Source: an uncultured Bacteroidales bacterium (GTDB lineage: Bacteria > Bacteroidota > Bacteroidia > Bacteroidales > Paludibacteraceae). From it: a stretch of DNA of 64,000 nucleotides. A model generated the notes under the pieces. That model saw only the letters and a list, made by a program, of their open reading frames with translations, was not told the origin of the DNA and ran no database searches. The position numbers and the translations under genes were made by a program. The stretch spans positions 32,461 to 96,460 of the forward strand of contig CACWZZ010000004.1 in the NCBI GenBank assembly GCA_902765485.1, given 5' to 3'. Positions 40,657-48,629 of the stretch are shown in pieces (positions within the stretch are counted from its first letter, which is position 1; each line of letters starts with the position of its first letter).

Positions 40657-41546
40657 TTGAGGATTGCCAATTGAAAATTGACAATTTCAGAAAGGTGATT
40701 GCTCTGGTGTTATGCATCGGAGCATTACCTATTGTATTTAACGCGAGCGCGCACGAGGAGGAAGCCGTCAGCCAGGTCACACCTGCGTCTGCCGTCAGTT
40801 ATTTATGGGACGAGTACAAGAAACCCGTGAAGCTGACGTACGGCGCACAAGCGAAAATACAAACCACATATCTATGGCGTGGGTTATACGCCGGAGGACC
40901 GAACCTGCAAGCCTCGGCTAATGTGGGTTACGGTGGTCTGTACGTCGATTTGTGGTGGAACATAGGCACGTTCGACTGGCGGTTTAACTCCTTCGAGCCG
41001 GAGGTGGATCTGACGCTCGGTTTTGACCGATGGGGACTGAATGCGTTTGTGCTCTTTATCCATAATTTCAACTGTCCGTTCTTTGATTTCAGCAATGACC
41101 CGTACATAGGCAACAGGCTGGAAGTGGATGTGAGTTACACGCTGAGTCCTAAGATCCCGCTTAAGATATTGTGGGCAAGCCGCGTAGCCGCCGCAGACAG
41201 TTATGTCAACGACGCCGGCGACACCATCCGGGCGTTCTCCAGCTATCTGGAACTCAGTTACAACCACCATTTCCCGTACGGAATCAGCCTCTACGGCGCG
41301 GTGGGAATGACACCATGGAAGAGTGTTTATACCAACTATGTCCACAATGCCGGAGTGGTGAACGTCGAAGTGCGGTTGCGCAAAGACTGGTCGCTGAGCG
41401 AACGATGCGGTATGATGCTGCAAGGGCAGGTCACCATCAACCCCACTATGCTCGCAGCCGACCACCAAAGCGCACAGTGGCAACCCTATACGCCGTATGC
41501 ACAGACGGTGAACGCCAATCTCACCGTGGGAGTGTATTTGAAGTAA
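40632..41546 (+). CDS. Outer membrane protein with TorF-like YLWRG motif (paralogue 1)
   Basis: A putative beta-barrel of up to 304 residues. The start is uncertain: from 40632 the first codons read through a repeat tract (IIEDCQLKIDN), and a later GTG near the hydrophobic signal (VIALVLCIGALPIVFNASA) is equally possible. The mature part begins YGAQAKIQTTYLWRGLYAGG and contains VGMTPWKSVYTNY. Both motifs are shared with the next gene, indicating tandem duplication. The family resembles porins annotated TorF. Confidence 0.72.
   Translation: MGGSECFIIEDCQLKIDNFRKVIALVLCIGALPIVFNASAHEEEAVSQVTPASAVSYLWDEYKKPVKLTYGAQAKIQTTYLWRGLYAGGPNLQASANVGYGGLYVDLWWNIGTFDWRFNSFEPEVDLTLGFDRWGLNAFVLFIHNFNCPFFDFSNDPYIGNRLEVDVSYTLSPKIPLKILWASRVAAADSYVNDAGDTIRAFSSYLELSYNHHFPYGISLYGAVGMTPWKSVYTNYVHNAGVVNVEVRLRKDWSLSERCGMMLQGQVTINPTMLAADHQSAQWQPYTPYAQTVNANLTVGVYLK
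40651..40690. repeat. TAATTGAGGATTGCC/AATTGAAAATTGAC repeat
   Basis: Degenerate heptamer units cover the end of the HTH gene and the putative start of the outer membrane protein gene. Confidence 0.6.
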
Positions 41547-41592
41547 TTGAGAATTGAGAATTGATAATTGATAATTGATAATTAATAATTAA
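41545..41592. repeat. TGAGAAT/TGATAAT heptamer tract between the two outer membrane protein genes
   Basis: About six units fill the intergenic interval, directly after the TAA stop. Confidence 0.88.
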
Positions 41593-41598
41593 AAGAAA

Positions 41599-42471
41599 AT
41601 GAAAAAGGTATTGGTATTGGCAGCCGCAATAGTGGCTGTAGTGATGTCTGCGAAAGCAGAAGTAGAGTTCGCTTACGACGCAGGAGCTGAGGTTGTGAGC
41701 AGTTATATCTGGCGTGGCCAGTACAACGGCGGTCTGAGTCTTCAGCCGGAAGCGTTGGTCGGTTTTAACGCCGCGGACGAGAAAGTTCAGTTCCGTATCG
41801 GCGCATGGGGAAGTATCGGTGCTTCCGATTGGAAATTCCGCAAAGGTCTGCCTAATCCCGACGCAAACGACATGAACCCGAACACGTATTTCGTGCCGGA
41901 AGTGGATCTCGAGGCAAGCCTGCAGTTATGGGGTCTGACCTTGGGTGCAACCCATTATTACTATTTCGGCGGCACGCCGTTCTTCAGCGGTCTGGAGGAC
42001 GATGGAGGAAGCCAGACAGAGGTTCAGATCGGTTACAACTTCGGCGAACTGACCAAAGCCGGTCTCTATTTCAACTGGTACTCGATGGTAGCCGGAAACG
42101 ACTGCTATTATGTGACCGACGCCAACACCGGCGACGAAGTAGCCCGCCGCGCATGGAGTTCGTATTTCGAGATTGGTTATGACTACACTTTCGAATCCAT
42201 CGATCTGACGATCGGCGCTGTGGTTGGTATGACCCCGTGGAAGAGTCTCTACACCGATTATGAGGGCGGTTTTGCAGTCAACAACATCGCGCTGCGAATC
42301 GGTAAGACATGGAATGTCAACGATGTATGTGACATCGAGTTGTTCGGTCTGGGCAGCGTCAACACGTACGGCATCAACAAAGACAATTGCTTCGTCAGCG
42401 AAGCCGGTGATTACAAACTTGGCGGCGTACAGAAGCTGAATGGTACAATTGGTCTCGGCTTCTGGTTTTGA
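41599..42471 (+). CDS. Outer membrane protein with TorF-like YIWRG motif (paralogue 2)
   Basis: The 290-residue barrel protein has signal peptide MKKVLVLAAAIVAVVMSAKA. SSYIWRGQYNGGLSLQPEALVGF and VGMTPWKSLYTDY correspond to TYLWRGLYAGG and VGMTPWKSVYTNY in the preceding gene. The protein ends in a typical aromatic C-terminus (GLGFWF), favouring BAM-mediated insertion. The function may be a porin; the substrate is unknown. Its TGA is directly followed by the GGTGAAA repeat that starts apbE. Confidence 0.8.
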   Translation: MKKVLVLAAAIVAVVMSAKAEVEFAYDAGAEVVSSYIWRGQYNGGLSLQPEALVGFNAADEKVQFRIGAWGSIGASDWKFRKGLPNPDANDMNPNTYFVPEVDLEASLQLWGLTLGATHYYYFGGTPFFSGLEDDGGSQTEVQIGYNFGELTKAGLYFNWYSMVAGNDCYYVTDANTGDEVARRAWSSYFEIGYDYTFESIDLTIGAVVGMTPWKSLYTDYEGGFAVNNIALRIGKTWNVNDVCDIELFGLGSVNTYGINKDNCFVSEAGDYKLGGVQKLNGTIGLGFWF

Positions 42472-42472
42472 A

Positions 42473-42502
42473 AGGTGAAAGGTGAAAGGTGAAAGTTGAA
42501 AG
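42473..42502. repeat. GGTGAAA heptamer tract creating the apbE start
   Basis: Four units GGTGAAA/AGTTGAAAGG. One GTG (42489) within them is the probable start codon of apbE. Confidence 0.85.
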
Positions 42503-43523
42503 GCGACATATTATCAGTGCACTGCTGGGCGTCGGCCTGGCAGCGCTGCTGATTTGGGGAGTCGGAGAGAAGGACGGAAGTGAAAGGACGGAGGCTTATT
42601 ACCGCAACGAGGGTAAGATCTTCGGGACCTATTACAACATCCGTTACGAGGCAGAGGCAGACCTGCATGACAGCATCAAAGCGGCACTTCAGGCGTTTGA
42701 CAACAGCTTGAGTATGTTCAATCCCCACTCCGTTCTCTCCGCTATCAACGCGAACCGCGACACCACGACAGACGCGCTTTTCGAAACGATGTGGGCAGAA
42801 GCAACCGAGGTCTATGCGCTCTCCGGAGGCGCTTTTGACATCACCGTAGCACCGCTGGTAAAAGCCTTTGGCTTTGGTCGCAAAAGCGATCAGCTGTCAG
42901 CCATCAGCCCTCAGACGATAGACAGTATCCGTCAATTCGTCGGGTTCGACAAAGTGGAGTTGGTGGATCACCATGTCTATAAATCCGACCGACGCGTGCA
43001 GATCGACGGCGGAGCCGTAGCCAAAGGACAAGCCTGCGACGTGATTGCAGGGCTGCTATACGAACACGGATGCACCAATTATCTGGTGGACATAGGCGGC
43101 GAAGTAGTAGCGCGAGGGGTGAACGACAAAGGCGAGGCTTGGCGAATAGGCATCACCAAACCCAACCTCAATAACGAAGGTGCACAAGAGGAATTGCAAG
43201 AGATTCTGGCGGTAAGCGACATCCACATGGCTACCTCCGGCAATTATCGCAATTTCTACTATGCCGGCGAAGAGCGCCGCAGCCACACGATCGATCCGCG
43301 CACGGGTTACCCTGTACAACACTCGTTATTGAGCGCAACGGTCGTCAGTTCATCCTGCATGAGAGCTGACGCACTTGCTACCGCTTGTATGGTACTCGGC
43401 GACGAAGAAGCACTCGACATGATCGAACGGGCGCAAGACGCTGCATGCTACCTGATCGTCGCAAAAAAAGACAGTTTGACGGTCATTACTTCCTCAAAAT
43501 GGGAGAAAATGATAGCAAAATAA
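42489..43523 (+). CDS. apbE: FAD:protein FMN transferase ApbE
   Basis: The 344-residue enzyme attaches FMN covalently to Thr residues of Na+-pumping NADH dehydrogenase and Rnf subunits. The N-terminal hydrophobic segment ISALLGVGLAALLIWGV is a signal or anchor. Family motifs GTYYNIRY, SMFNPHSVLSAIN, GAFDITVAPLV, QIDGGAVAKG, and the metal/FAD region DALATACMVLG are present. The GTG start lies in a GGTGAAA repeat. A CAGCTGT/CAGCCAT insertion gives SDQLSAISPQ near residue 140. Confidence 0.93.
   Translation: MKVERRHIISALLGVGLAALLIWGVGEKDGSERTEAYYRNEGKIFGTYYNIRYEAEADLHDSIKAALQAFDNSLSMFNPHSVLSAINANRDTTTDALFETMWAEATEVYALSGGAFDITVAPLVKAFGFGRKSDQLSAISPQTIDSIRQFVGFDKVELVDHHVYKSDRRVQIDGGAVAKGQACDVIAGLLYEHGCTNYLVDIGGEVVARGVNDKGEAWRIGITKPNLNNEGAQEELQEILAVSDIHMATSGNYRNFYYAGEERRSHTIDPRTGYPVQHSLLSATVVSSSCMRADALATACMVLGDEEALDMIERAQDAACYLIVAKKDSLTVITSSKWEKMIAK
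42890..42916. repeat. CAGCTGT/CAGCCAT heptamers inside apbE
   Basis: In-frame units encode DQLSAISPQ. Confidence 0.75.
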
Positions 43524-43532
43524 AGATTTCTC

Positions 43533-43563
43533 TTGCATAATTCAAAAAAATGTCGTACCTTTG
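43533..43563 (+). promoter_or_regulatory. Promoter of bamD-rpoZ-coaBC
   Basis: TTGCAT at 43533 and TACCTTTG at 43556. The -7 box lies only 19 nt before the bamD ATG. Confidence 0.9.
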
Positions 43564-43581
43564 CGGGCTAAATTTGGCGGA

Positions 43582-44385
43582 ATGCGCGAAAAAGGATTGA
43601 TCATATTGCTTGTTATGGTGGTGCTCACGAGTTGCGGCGAGTACCAGAAACTGCTGAAATCCCGCGACCCGGAGGAGAAATACCAAGCGGCGCTACGGTA
43701 TTTCAACAACAAGCAGTATGTCAAATCCCAAACGCTGCTGGACGACGTGTCGGCATACTACAAAGGAACCGAGCGGTCGGAAGATATTCTGGCATACCTT
43801 GCGCGCAGTTATATGGGTCAGAAAGCCTATGAGTCTGCAACGGATTACTACCAGGCTTACGTCCGCAACTACCCGAAGGGTAAATATGCCACAGAGGCGT
43901 ATTTTCAGGTCGGTCACTGCCAGTATCTGGATTCGCCGGACGCCCGTCTGGATCAAGCTATCACCCGCAAAGCGATAGATGCGTTCACGCTCTTTGTGGA
44001 GCTTTATCCGGAGAGTCCCTATGCGGAACAAGCCTACCGCGAGATGAGCGAGTTATACGACAAATTGGCGCTCAAGGAACTAAAGAGTGCGCAACTGTAT
44101 TACAACCTCGGAACCTATTTAGGCAACAATTATCTGAGTTGCGAGATCGTAGCAAAGAATGCATTGAAGGACTATCCCAGCAATGCCTATCAGGAGGATT
44201 TCAGTTGGCTCATTCTGCAAGCCAAATACCAGCAGATGGTGAACTCTTTTGAGGACAAGAAGTTGGAACGCGCCAGAGACGCACAAGATGAATACTACAA
44301 TTTCATCACCGAGTATCCCAACTCCAAGCACCGCAAAGACGCCGACAAGATGCTCGTACAAATCAAGAAAACAACGAAAGAATAA
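43582..44385 (+). CDS. bamD: Outer membrane assembly lipoprotein BamD
   Basis: The 267-residue TPR lipoprotein of the BAM complex has lipobox VVLTSC followed by GEYQKLLKSRDPEEKY, and five TPR units (e.g. YFNNKQYVKSQTLLDDVSAYYKGT, YPKGKYATEAYFQVGHCQYLDS). Start 43582 (ATG) is chosen because an in-frame TTG at 43561 lies inside the -7 box. Synteny with rpoZ and coaBC is usual in Bacteroidetes. Confidence 0.93.
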   Translation: MREKGLIILLVMVVLTSCGEYQKLLKSRDPEEKYQAALRYFNNKQYVKSQTLLDDVSAYYKGTERSEDILAYLARSYMGQKAYESATDYYQAYVRNYPKGKYATEAYFQVGHCQYLDSPDARLDQAITRKAIDAFTLFVELYPESPYAEQAYREMSELYDKLALKELKSAQLYYNLGTYLGNNYLSCEIVAKNALKDYPSNAYQEDFSWLILQAKYQQMVNSFEDKKLERARDAQDEYYNFITEYPNSKHRKDADKMLVQIKKTTKE

Positions 44386-44389
44386 AGAT

Positions 44390-44722
44390 ATGGACTACAA
44401 GAATTCAAAAGCTCCGAGAAACACGGTCACTCGGGACATCAACCTGCTCATGGAGCCGGTGGGAAACATCTATGAGACCGTAGCTATTATTGCCAAACGT
44501 GCTAATCAGATCAGCATGGGCATCAAACGCGAGTTGGACTCCAAACTGCAGGATTTCTCGATTCCGCAGGACAACTTGGAGGAGACGTTTGAGAACCGTG
44601 AGCAAATCGAGATCAGCCGCCAGTACGAGCGCCTGCCGAAGCCGACTTTGATGGCTACCCAGGAGTTCATCGACGGCGAACTGGTTTATCGTTCCGGCAA
44701 CCGCGATGAGGCTTTGCGGTAA
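44390..44722 (+). CDS. rpoZ: RNA polymerase omega subunit (RpoZ/Rpb6-like)
   Basis: The 110-residue protein resembles the Bacteroidetes omega family: RDINLLMEPVGNIYETVAIIAKRANQI… with the conserved ALVVAKRA-like helix. It assists folding of the beta' subunit. Start 44390 lies just after bamD and its end overlaps coaBC by 17 nt, so the three form an operon. Confidence 0.9.
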   Translation: MDYKNSKAPRNTVTRDINLLMEPVGNIYETVAIIAKRANQISMGIKRELDSKLQDFSIPQDNLEETFENREQIEISRQYERLPKPTLMATQEFIDGELVYRSGNRDEALR

Positions 44723-45917
44723 GCACATATTAGTTGGCATCAGCGGCGGCATCGCGGCATATAAGATCCCTGAACTGATCCGTTCGCTGGTCAAAGCCGG
44801 AGCGGAAGTGCGGGTGGCGACGACCCGGAATGCCCTGCAATTTGTAACAGAATTAACCCTGCAGACCGTTTCCGGCAGCAGGGTTTATTCGGATGTCTTT
44901 GCCGCCATCAACGAACACTCCACCGAGCATATTTCCCTGCCGGATTGGTGCGACGCGATGATCGTTGCGCCCGCTACCGCCAATGTGATCGGAAAGATGG
45001 CAGCCGGTATAGCCGACGATGCACTCACCACGACCATCTGTTCTTGCGTCGCACGCAAACCCATCTTGGTTGCGCCTGCAATGAACGACAAGATGTGGGA
45101 GAGTCCCGCCACCCGACAAGCGATCGCAACGATCCGCGGATGGGAGAAAGTGCGGGTGATCGAACCGGCAGAAGGTCCGCTGGCTTGCGGAACGAGCGGC
45201 AAAGGACGCATGCCTGAGATAGAGGAACTGCAAGAAGCACTCGAATACATCCTTGCGCCGCAAGACATGGCGGGAAAGAAAATCCTCATCACCGCCGGCG
45301 GTACACAAGAGAAGATCGACCCCGTCCGGTTTATCAGCAATTACTCCACCGGCAAGATGGGAATGGCTCTGGCGCACGAGTGTGCGCGGAGAGGAGCTGA
45401 AGTGACGCTCGTGTGCGGCGATGTATCCGCTCCGCTATACAATCCGTTCGGAGCCATCCGAAGGATCGATGCCCTCTCGGCAGAAGCGATGCACCAAGCC
45501 TGCATGGCTGAATGGGATCACATGGACGGTGCGATACTTTGCGCCGCTGTAGCAGATTTCACTCCGGCTACTCCGGCAACGGAGAAAATCAAGAAACAAC
45601 CCGGACAGACGGAAATGCATCTGGAGCTGCGCACTACTCCGGACATTGCCCGCGCATTAGGCGAGAGCAAGCACGCCGGACAAAAACTAATTGGCTTTGC
45701 GCTGGAAACCGAGCATGAAAAAGAAAATGCGCTCCGCAAATTGGAGCGCAAAAAGATGGATGGTATTGTCCTCAACTCGCTGCGCGATGCAGGAGCCGGA
45801 TTTGGAACAGACACCAACCGCGTAACCATCATAAACAGCGACAACAAAGAAGCCGAACTGCCATTGCTCAGCAAAGCGGATGTCGCCGCTCACATCATCG
45901 ACACCTTTTTTACTTAA
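44706..45917 (+). CDS. coaBC: Bifunctional phosphopantothenoylcysteine decarboxylase / phosphopantothenate-cysteine ligase
   Basis: The 403-residue coenzyme A enzyme has a CoaC flavodoxin-like domain (~1-185) with GISGGIAAYK, the catalytic His in NEHSTEHISL, PAMNDKMW and the Cys-lid GPLACGTSGKGRM. The CoaB domain (~185-403) contains ITAGGTQEKIDPVRFISNYSTGKMG. All key motifs are present. Its end overlaps the convergent DUF3276 gene by 8 nt. Confidence 0.96.
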   Translation: MRLCGKHILVGISGGIAAYKIPELIRSLVKAGAEVRVATTRNALQFVTELTLQTVSGSRVYSDVFAAINEHSTEHISLPDWCDAMIVAPATANVIGKMAAGIADDALTTTICSCVARKPILVAPAMNDKMWESPATRQAIATIRGWEKVRVIEPAEGPLACGTSGKGRMPEIEELQEALEYILAPQDMAGKKILITAGGTQEKIDPVRFISNYSTGKMGMALAHECARRGAEVTLVCGDVSAPLYNPFGAIRRIDALSAEAMHQACMAEWDHMDGAILCAAVADFTPATPATEKIKKQPGQTEMHLELRTTPDIARALGESKHAGQKLIGFALETEHEKENALRKLERKKMDGIVLNSLRDAGAGFGTDTNRVTIINSDNKEAELPLLSKADVAAHIIDTFFT

Positions 45918-46278
45918 AGATTCCGAAAAAACCTTTGCGTTTGGGCTCTTCTCCCTCGGCTTCCGGTTCTGCAGTCTCTTCCGGTGTGTACTCCGGACGG
46001 GCTTCGATCTCGCCCAACTGGCTCTGCACGTATGCGATCACATCCTGCAGACCTTCGGTAAAGTGAGCAAAGTCTTCCTTGTAGAGGAAAAGTTTATGTT
46101 TCTCGAAAGAAGGCACTTCTTCTCCTTCTGCCTGACGGCGCTTACTCTCCGTAATAGAGAGGTAGAGGTCGTTGTTACGCGCCTTGCGTACATCTAAGTA
46201 GTAGATACGTTTTCCGGCTTTGATTGAACGGCTGTAAACTATCTCCTGTTCACGTCTTTCTTCTTGATTTTTCTCCAT
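45910..46278 (-). CDS. DUF3276 / PUR-family nucleic-acid-binding protein
   Basis: The 122-residue protein (VYSRSIKAGKRIYYLDVRKARNNDLYLSITESKRR…) fits the bacterial PUR-alpha fold, which binds single-stranded nucleic acid. It has an acidic C-terminal tail with a basic aromatic end (KRKGFFGIFK). Start 46278 is dictated by the promoter at 46308-46339. It is very common and conserved in Bacteroidetes, though its cellular role is unclear. Confidence 0.9.
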   Translation of the reverse strand: MEKNQEERREQEIVYSRSIKAGKRIYYLDVRKARNNDLYLSITESKRRQAEGEEVPSFEKHKLFLYKEDFAHFTEGLQDVIAYVQSQLGEIEARPEYTPEETAEPEAEGEEPKRKGFFGIFK

Positions 46279-46307
46279 TTTCTCCTTATTTGTTAGAAAA
46301 ACTGCGG

Positions 46308-46339
46308 CAAAGGTACGATTTTTTTTGCACATGTGCAAA
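46308..46339 (-). promoter_or_regulatory. Promoter of the DUF3276 gene, sharing a palindromic -33 element
   Basis: TACCTTTG (46315-46308). The upstream element is the perfect palindrome TTTGCACATGTGCAAA (46324-46339), also used by nusB in the other direction. Confidence 0.88.
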
Positions 46340-46355
46340 TTTTTTTGTAACTTTG
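46324..46355 (+). promoter_or_regulatory. Promoter of nusB
   Basis: TTGCAC at 46325 and TAACTTTG at 46348, 23 nt apart, sharing the palindrome with the divergent gene. Confidence 0.88.
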
Positions 46356-46371
46356 CGCAAAATTTTTGGGT

Positions 46372-47325
46372 ATGATTAATAGAACTATGGTGCGAACACG
46401 AGTTGTCCAGACGTTGTTCGCGTATTACAAGGACACAGACAAGACGCTACTTACTGCCCGCAAAGAGCTGAATAAAAGTTTTGCGGACACGTATGATTTA
46501 TACTTTACGCTGCTGGATTTCGCGAACGAATTGACGGCATACGCGCAGCGTGAGTTGGAGGGGCAGATTGCGCGCGCACGCGCTACGCACTCTTCATGGG
46601 CGCCCAACAGACGGTTCGTACAAAACAGACTGGCGCAACAACTATTTGATAATCGCGCGCTGCGCAGGCGCATGCAGGAGCAGCAACTGAGTTGGGACAG
46701 CGGCATGCCGGCTGTGGCGGACATCTATCGCAAACTGACCGAGAGCGATTTCTACCGCCAATACATGGCTGCAGAGACTTGCAGTTATGCGGATGACAAG
46801 CGCCTCTGGAGGCAGATTTACCAATATCTGATGACCGAAAACGATGTGCTCTACGACGCGCTGGAGGAGATGGAGTTAGTGCTGGACAAAACCAACTGGG
46901 CGGTGGACGCCGACGTTGTGATCAGTTATATTATCAAGACCATCAAGCGTTTCAATGAATCCAGCACGCCCGACACGCCGCTGCTGGAGATGTTTGACAG
47001 CGAGGATGAAGTGAAGTTCGCCTCTACCCTGCTGGAGAAAGCTATTAAGGGTCATGAGCAGTTTGAGCAGTTGATCAATTCGCACCTCAAAGGATGGGAC
47101 GCAGACCGCATCGCGTACATGGATCGCATCATTATTGAGACCGCTCTGGCGGAGATTACGGAATTTGAGGATATCGCGCTGACCGTCTCCTTGAACGAAT
47201 ATATCGAGTTGGCAAAGTACTACTCGGGCGACAAAAACTATATGTTTATCAACGGCATCTTGACCGAGATTCTGCGCGACATGAAAAATGACGGATCGCT
47301 ATTCAAAGCGCTCGGCGTCAAATGA
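46372..47325 (+). CDS. nusB: Transcription antitermination factor NusB (long Bacteroidetes form)
   Basis: The 317 residues are about twice the E. coli length. The N-terminal half is a Bacteroidetes-specific extension starting MINRTMVRTRVVQTLFAYYKD, and the NusB core is C-terminal (~200-317: WDADRIAYMDRIIIETALAEI…LNEYIELAKYYSGDKNYMFINGIL). It acts in rRNA antitermination with NusE. The gene is followed by yajC. Confidence 0.92.
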   Translation: MINRTMVRTRVVQTLFAYYKDTDKTLLTARKELNKSFADTYDLYFTLLDFANELTAYAQRELEGQIARARATHSSWAPNRRFVQNRLAQQLFDNRALRRRMQEQQLSWDSGMPAVADIYRKLTESDFYRQYMAAETCSYADDKRLWRQIYQYLMTENDVLYDALEEMELVLDKTNWAVDADVVISYIIKTIKRFNESSTPDTPLLEMFDSEDEVKFASTLLEKAIKGHEQFEQLINSHLKGWDADRIAYMDRIIIETALAEITEFEDIALTVSLNEYIELAKYYSGDKNYMFINGILTEILRDMKNDGSLFKALGVK

Positions 47326-47357
47326 GAGAATTATTAACAAAAAAATAACAAATAAGT

Positions 47358-47699
47358 ATGTTGAATTTAATTTTCCTGCAGGCCGTTGAAGGCGCTGCAA
47401 CCCAAGGTAGCCAATGGAGTTTCTGGATCATGATGATCCTGATTTTCGTCGTATTCTATTTCTTTATGATTCGTCCGCAGACGAAGAAGCAGAAAGAGTT
47501 GCAAGCACAACGCGAGGCGATGAAAAAAGGCGATAAGGTAGTAACCGCCGGTGGTATTTACGGCGAGATCAAAGAGGTACAAGACACCACTTTTATCATC
47601 ACCATCGCGAAAGACGTTACCATCAAAGTAAGCAAAGACAGCGTCTTCGCCGACGCTACGGACGCTGCGCAGGCTGTAGCCAAAGACGAGAAGAAATAA
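47358..47699 (+). CDS. yajC: Preprotein translocase subunit YajC
   Basis: The 113-residue single-span protein associates with SecDF. It has a membrane helix FWIMMILIFVVFYFFMI followed by RPQTKKQKELQ and a small beta domain (GDKVVTAGGIYGEIKEV). It is upstream of the YbbR-like gene. Confidence 0.94.
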   Translation: MLNLIFLQAVEGAATQGSQWSFWIMMILIFVVFYFFMIRPQTKKQKELQAQREAMKKGDKVVTAGGIYGEIKEVQDTTFIITIAKDVTIKVSKDSVFADATDAAQAVAKDEKK

Positions 47700-47714
47700 A
47701 GAGCCTGAATCGAG

Positions 47715-48629
47715 GTGAAGAGGGATATACTCACATTTCTTTTGTTTGTCGTATTGGCGGCAGTGATCTGGTATGGTCATGCCATGCAATCGGTGCGCAA
47801 CACCCGCGTACCGGTGAAGATCCAATACACCGGCAAGCCGGGAAATATAGGTTTGGGAGATCCCGGACTGCCGGACACCGTGATGATCGAAGTGCGCGAC
47901 GCGGGTGCGCGGCTGAACACATACCATCGTGAGCCGCTGCATCTGACCATTGACCTGAGGCAGTATATACATGGCGAGAAAGGTACGATACATGTGCCTT
48001 CGGACGCGTTGCGACGCAGCATCAGCGATATTTTGCAAGGAACCAGCCGCCTCATTGACACCAAGCCGGAGGAGATCAGTTGCCCCTATTTCACGGAGCA
48101 GGAGAAGACCGTGGTAGTAGCGATGGCAGGTGAGATTCACCCTGCGCAGGAATTTCAGATGGTGGGCAAACCGATACTGAGCCGCAAGACCGTCAAAATC
48201 TACGGAAGTGACAAAACAATCGCCCATATCGACACCATCTACACCCAAACACAACAATTAACGGATGTGACCGACACGCTGGACGTACGTCTGGCGCTGG
48301 ACATACCCAAGGGCGTGCGCGCAGAGACCGACAGCATTGATATGCGTGTTATCACCGAGCGGTTCACCGAGAAGAAATTCATCATTCCTCTGCACGTTAT
48401 CGGCGTGCCGGAAGGCGTACACCTGCGGCTTTTCCCGAACGAAGTGGAAGTGAGTGTGCGCGTGGGGATGAGCCATTTCGCCCAAGTGCAGGCTTCGGAT
48501 ATCAAGGCGGTTTGCCACTACAGCAAAGAAAGGACAGACAAACTGGATGTTGATTTGCGGTATTCCAACCCTCTTATTACATCCGCATGGGCATACCCGG
48601 GCGTGGTGGAATTTATGGTAGAGCAATAA
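47715..48629 (+). CDS. YbbR-like domain protein
   Basis: The 304-residue protein starts at GTG 47715, with an N-terminal membrane helix (ILTFLLFVVLAAVIWYG) and two or three YbbR repeats (e.g. VPVKIQYTGKPGNIGL, FIIPLHVIGVPEGVHLRLFPNEVEVSV). In Firmicutes such proteins regulate the c-di-AMP cyclase DacA; here the role is unknown. Its TAA overlaps the ATG of the next gene by one base. Confidence 0.88.
   Translation: MKRDILTFLLFVVLAAVIWYGHAMQSVRNTRVPVKIQYTGKPGNIGLGDPGLPDTVMIEVRDAGARLNTYHREPLHLTIDLRQYIHGEKGTIHVPSDALRRSISDILQGTSRLIDTKPEEISCPYFTEQEKTVVVAMAGEIHPAQEFQMVGKPILSRKTVKIYGSDKTIAHIDTIYTQTQQLTDVTDTLDVRLALDIPKGVRAETDSIDMRVITERFTEKKFIIPLHVIGVPEGVHLRLFPNEVEVSVRVGMSHFAQVQASDIKAVCHYSKERTDKLDVDLRYSNPLITSAWAYPGVVEFMVEQ

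Noticed and set aside
43561-43581. Earlier bamD start at TTG 43561
   Set aside because: The codon overlaps the -7 box of its own promoter.
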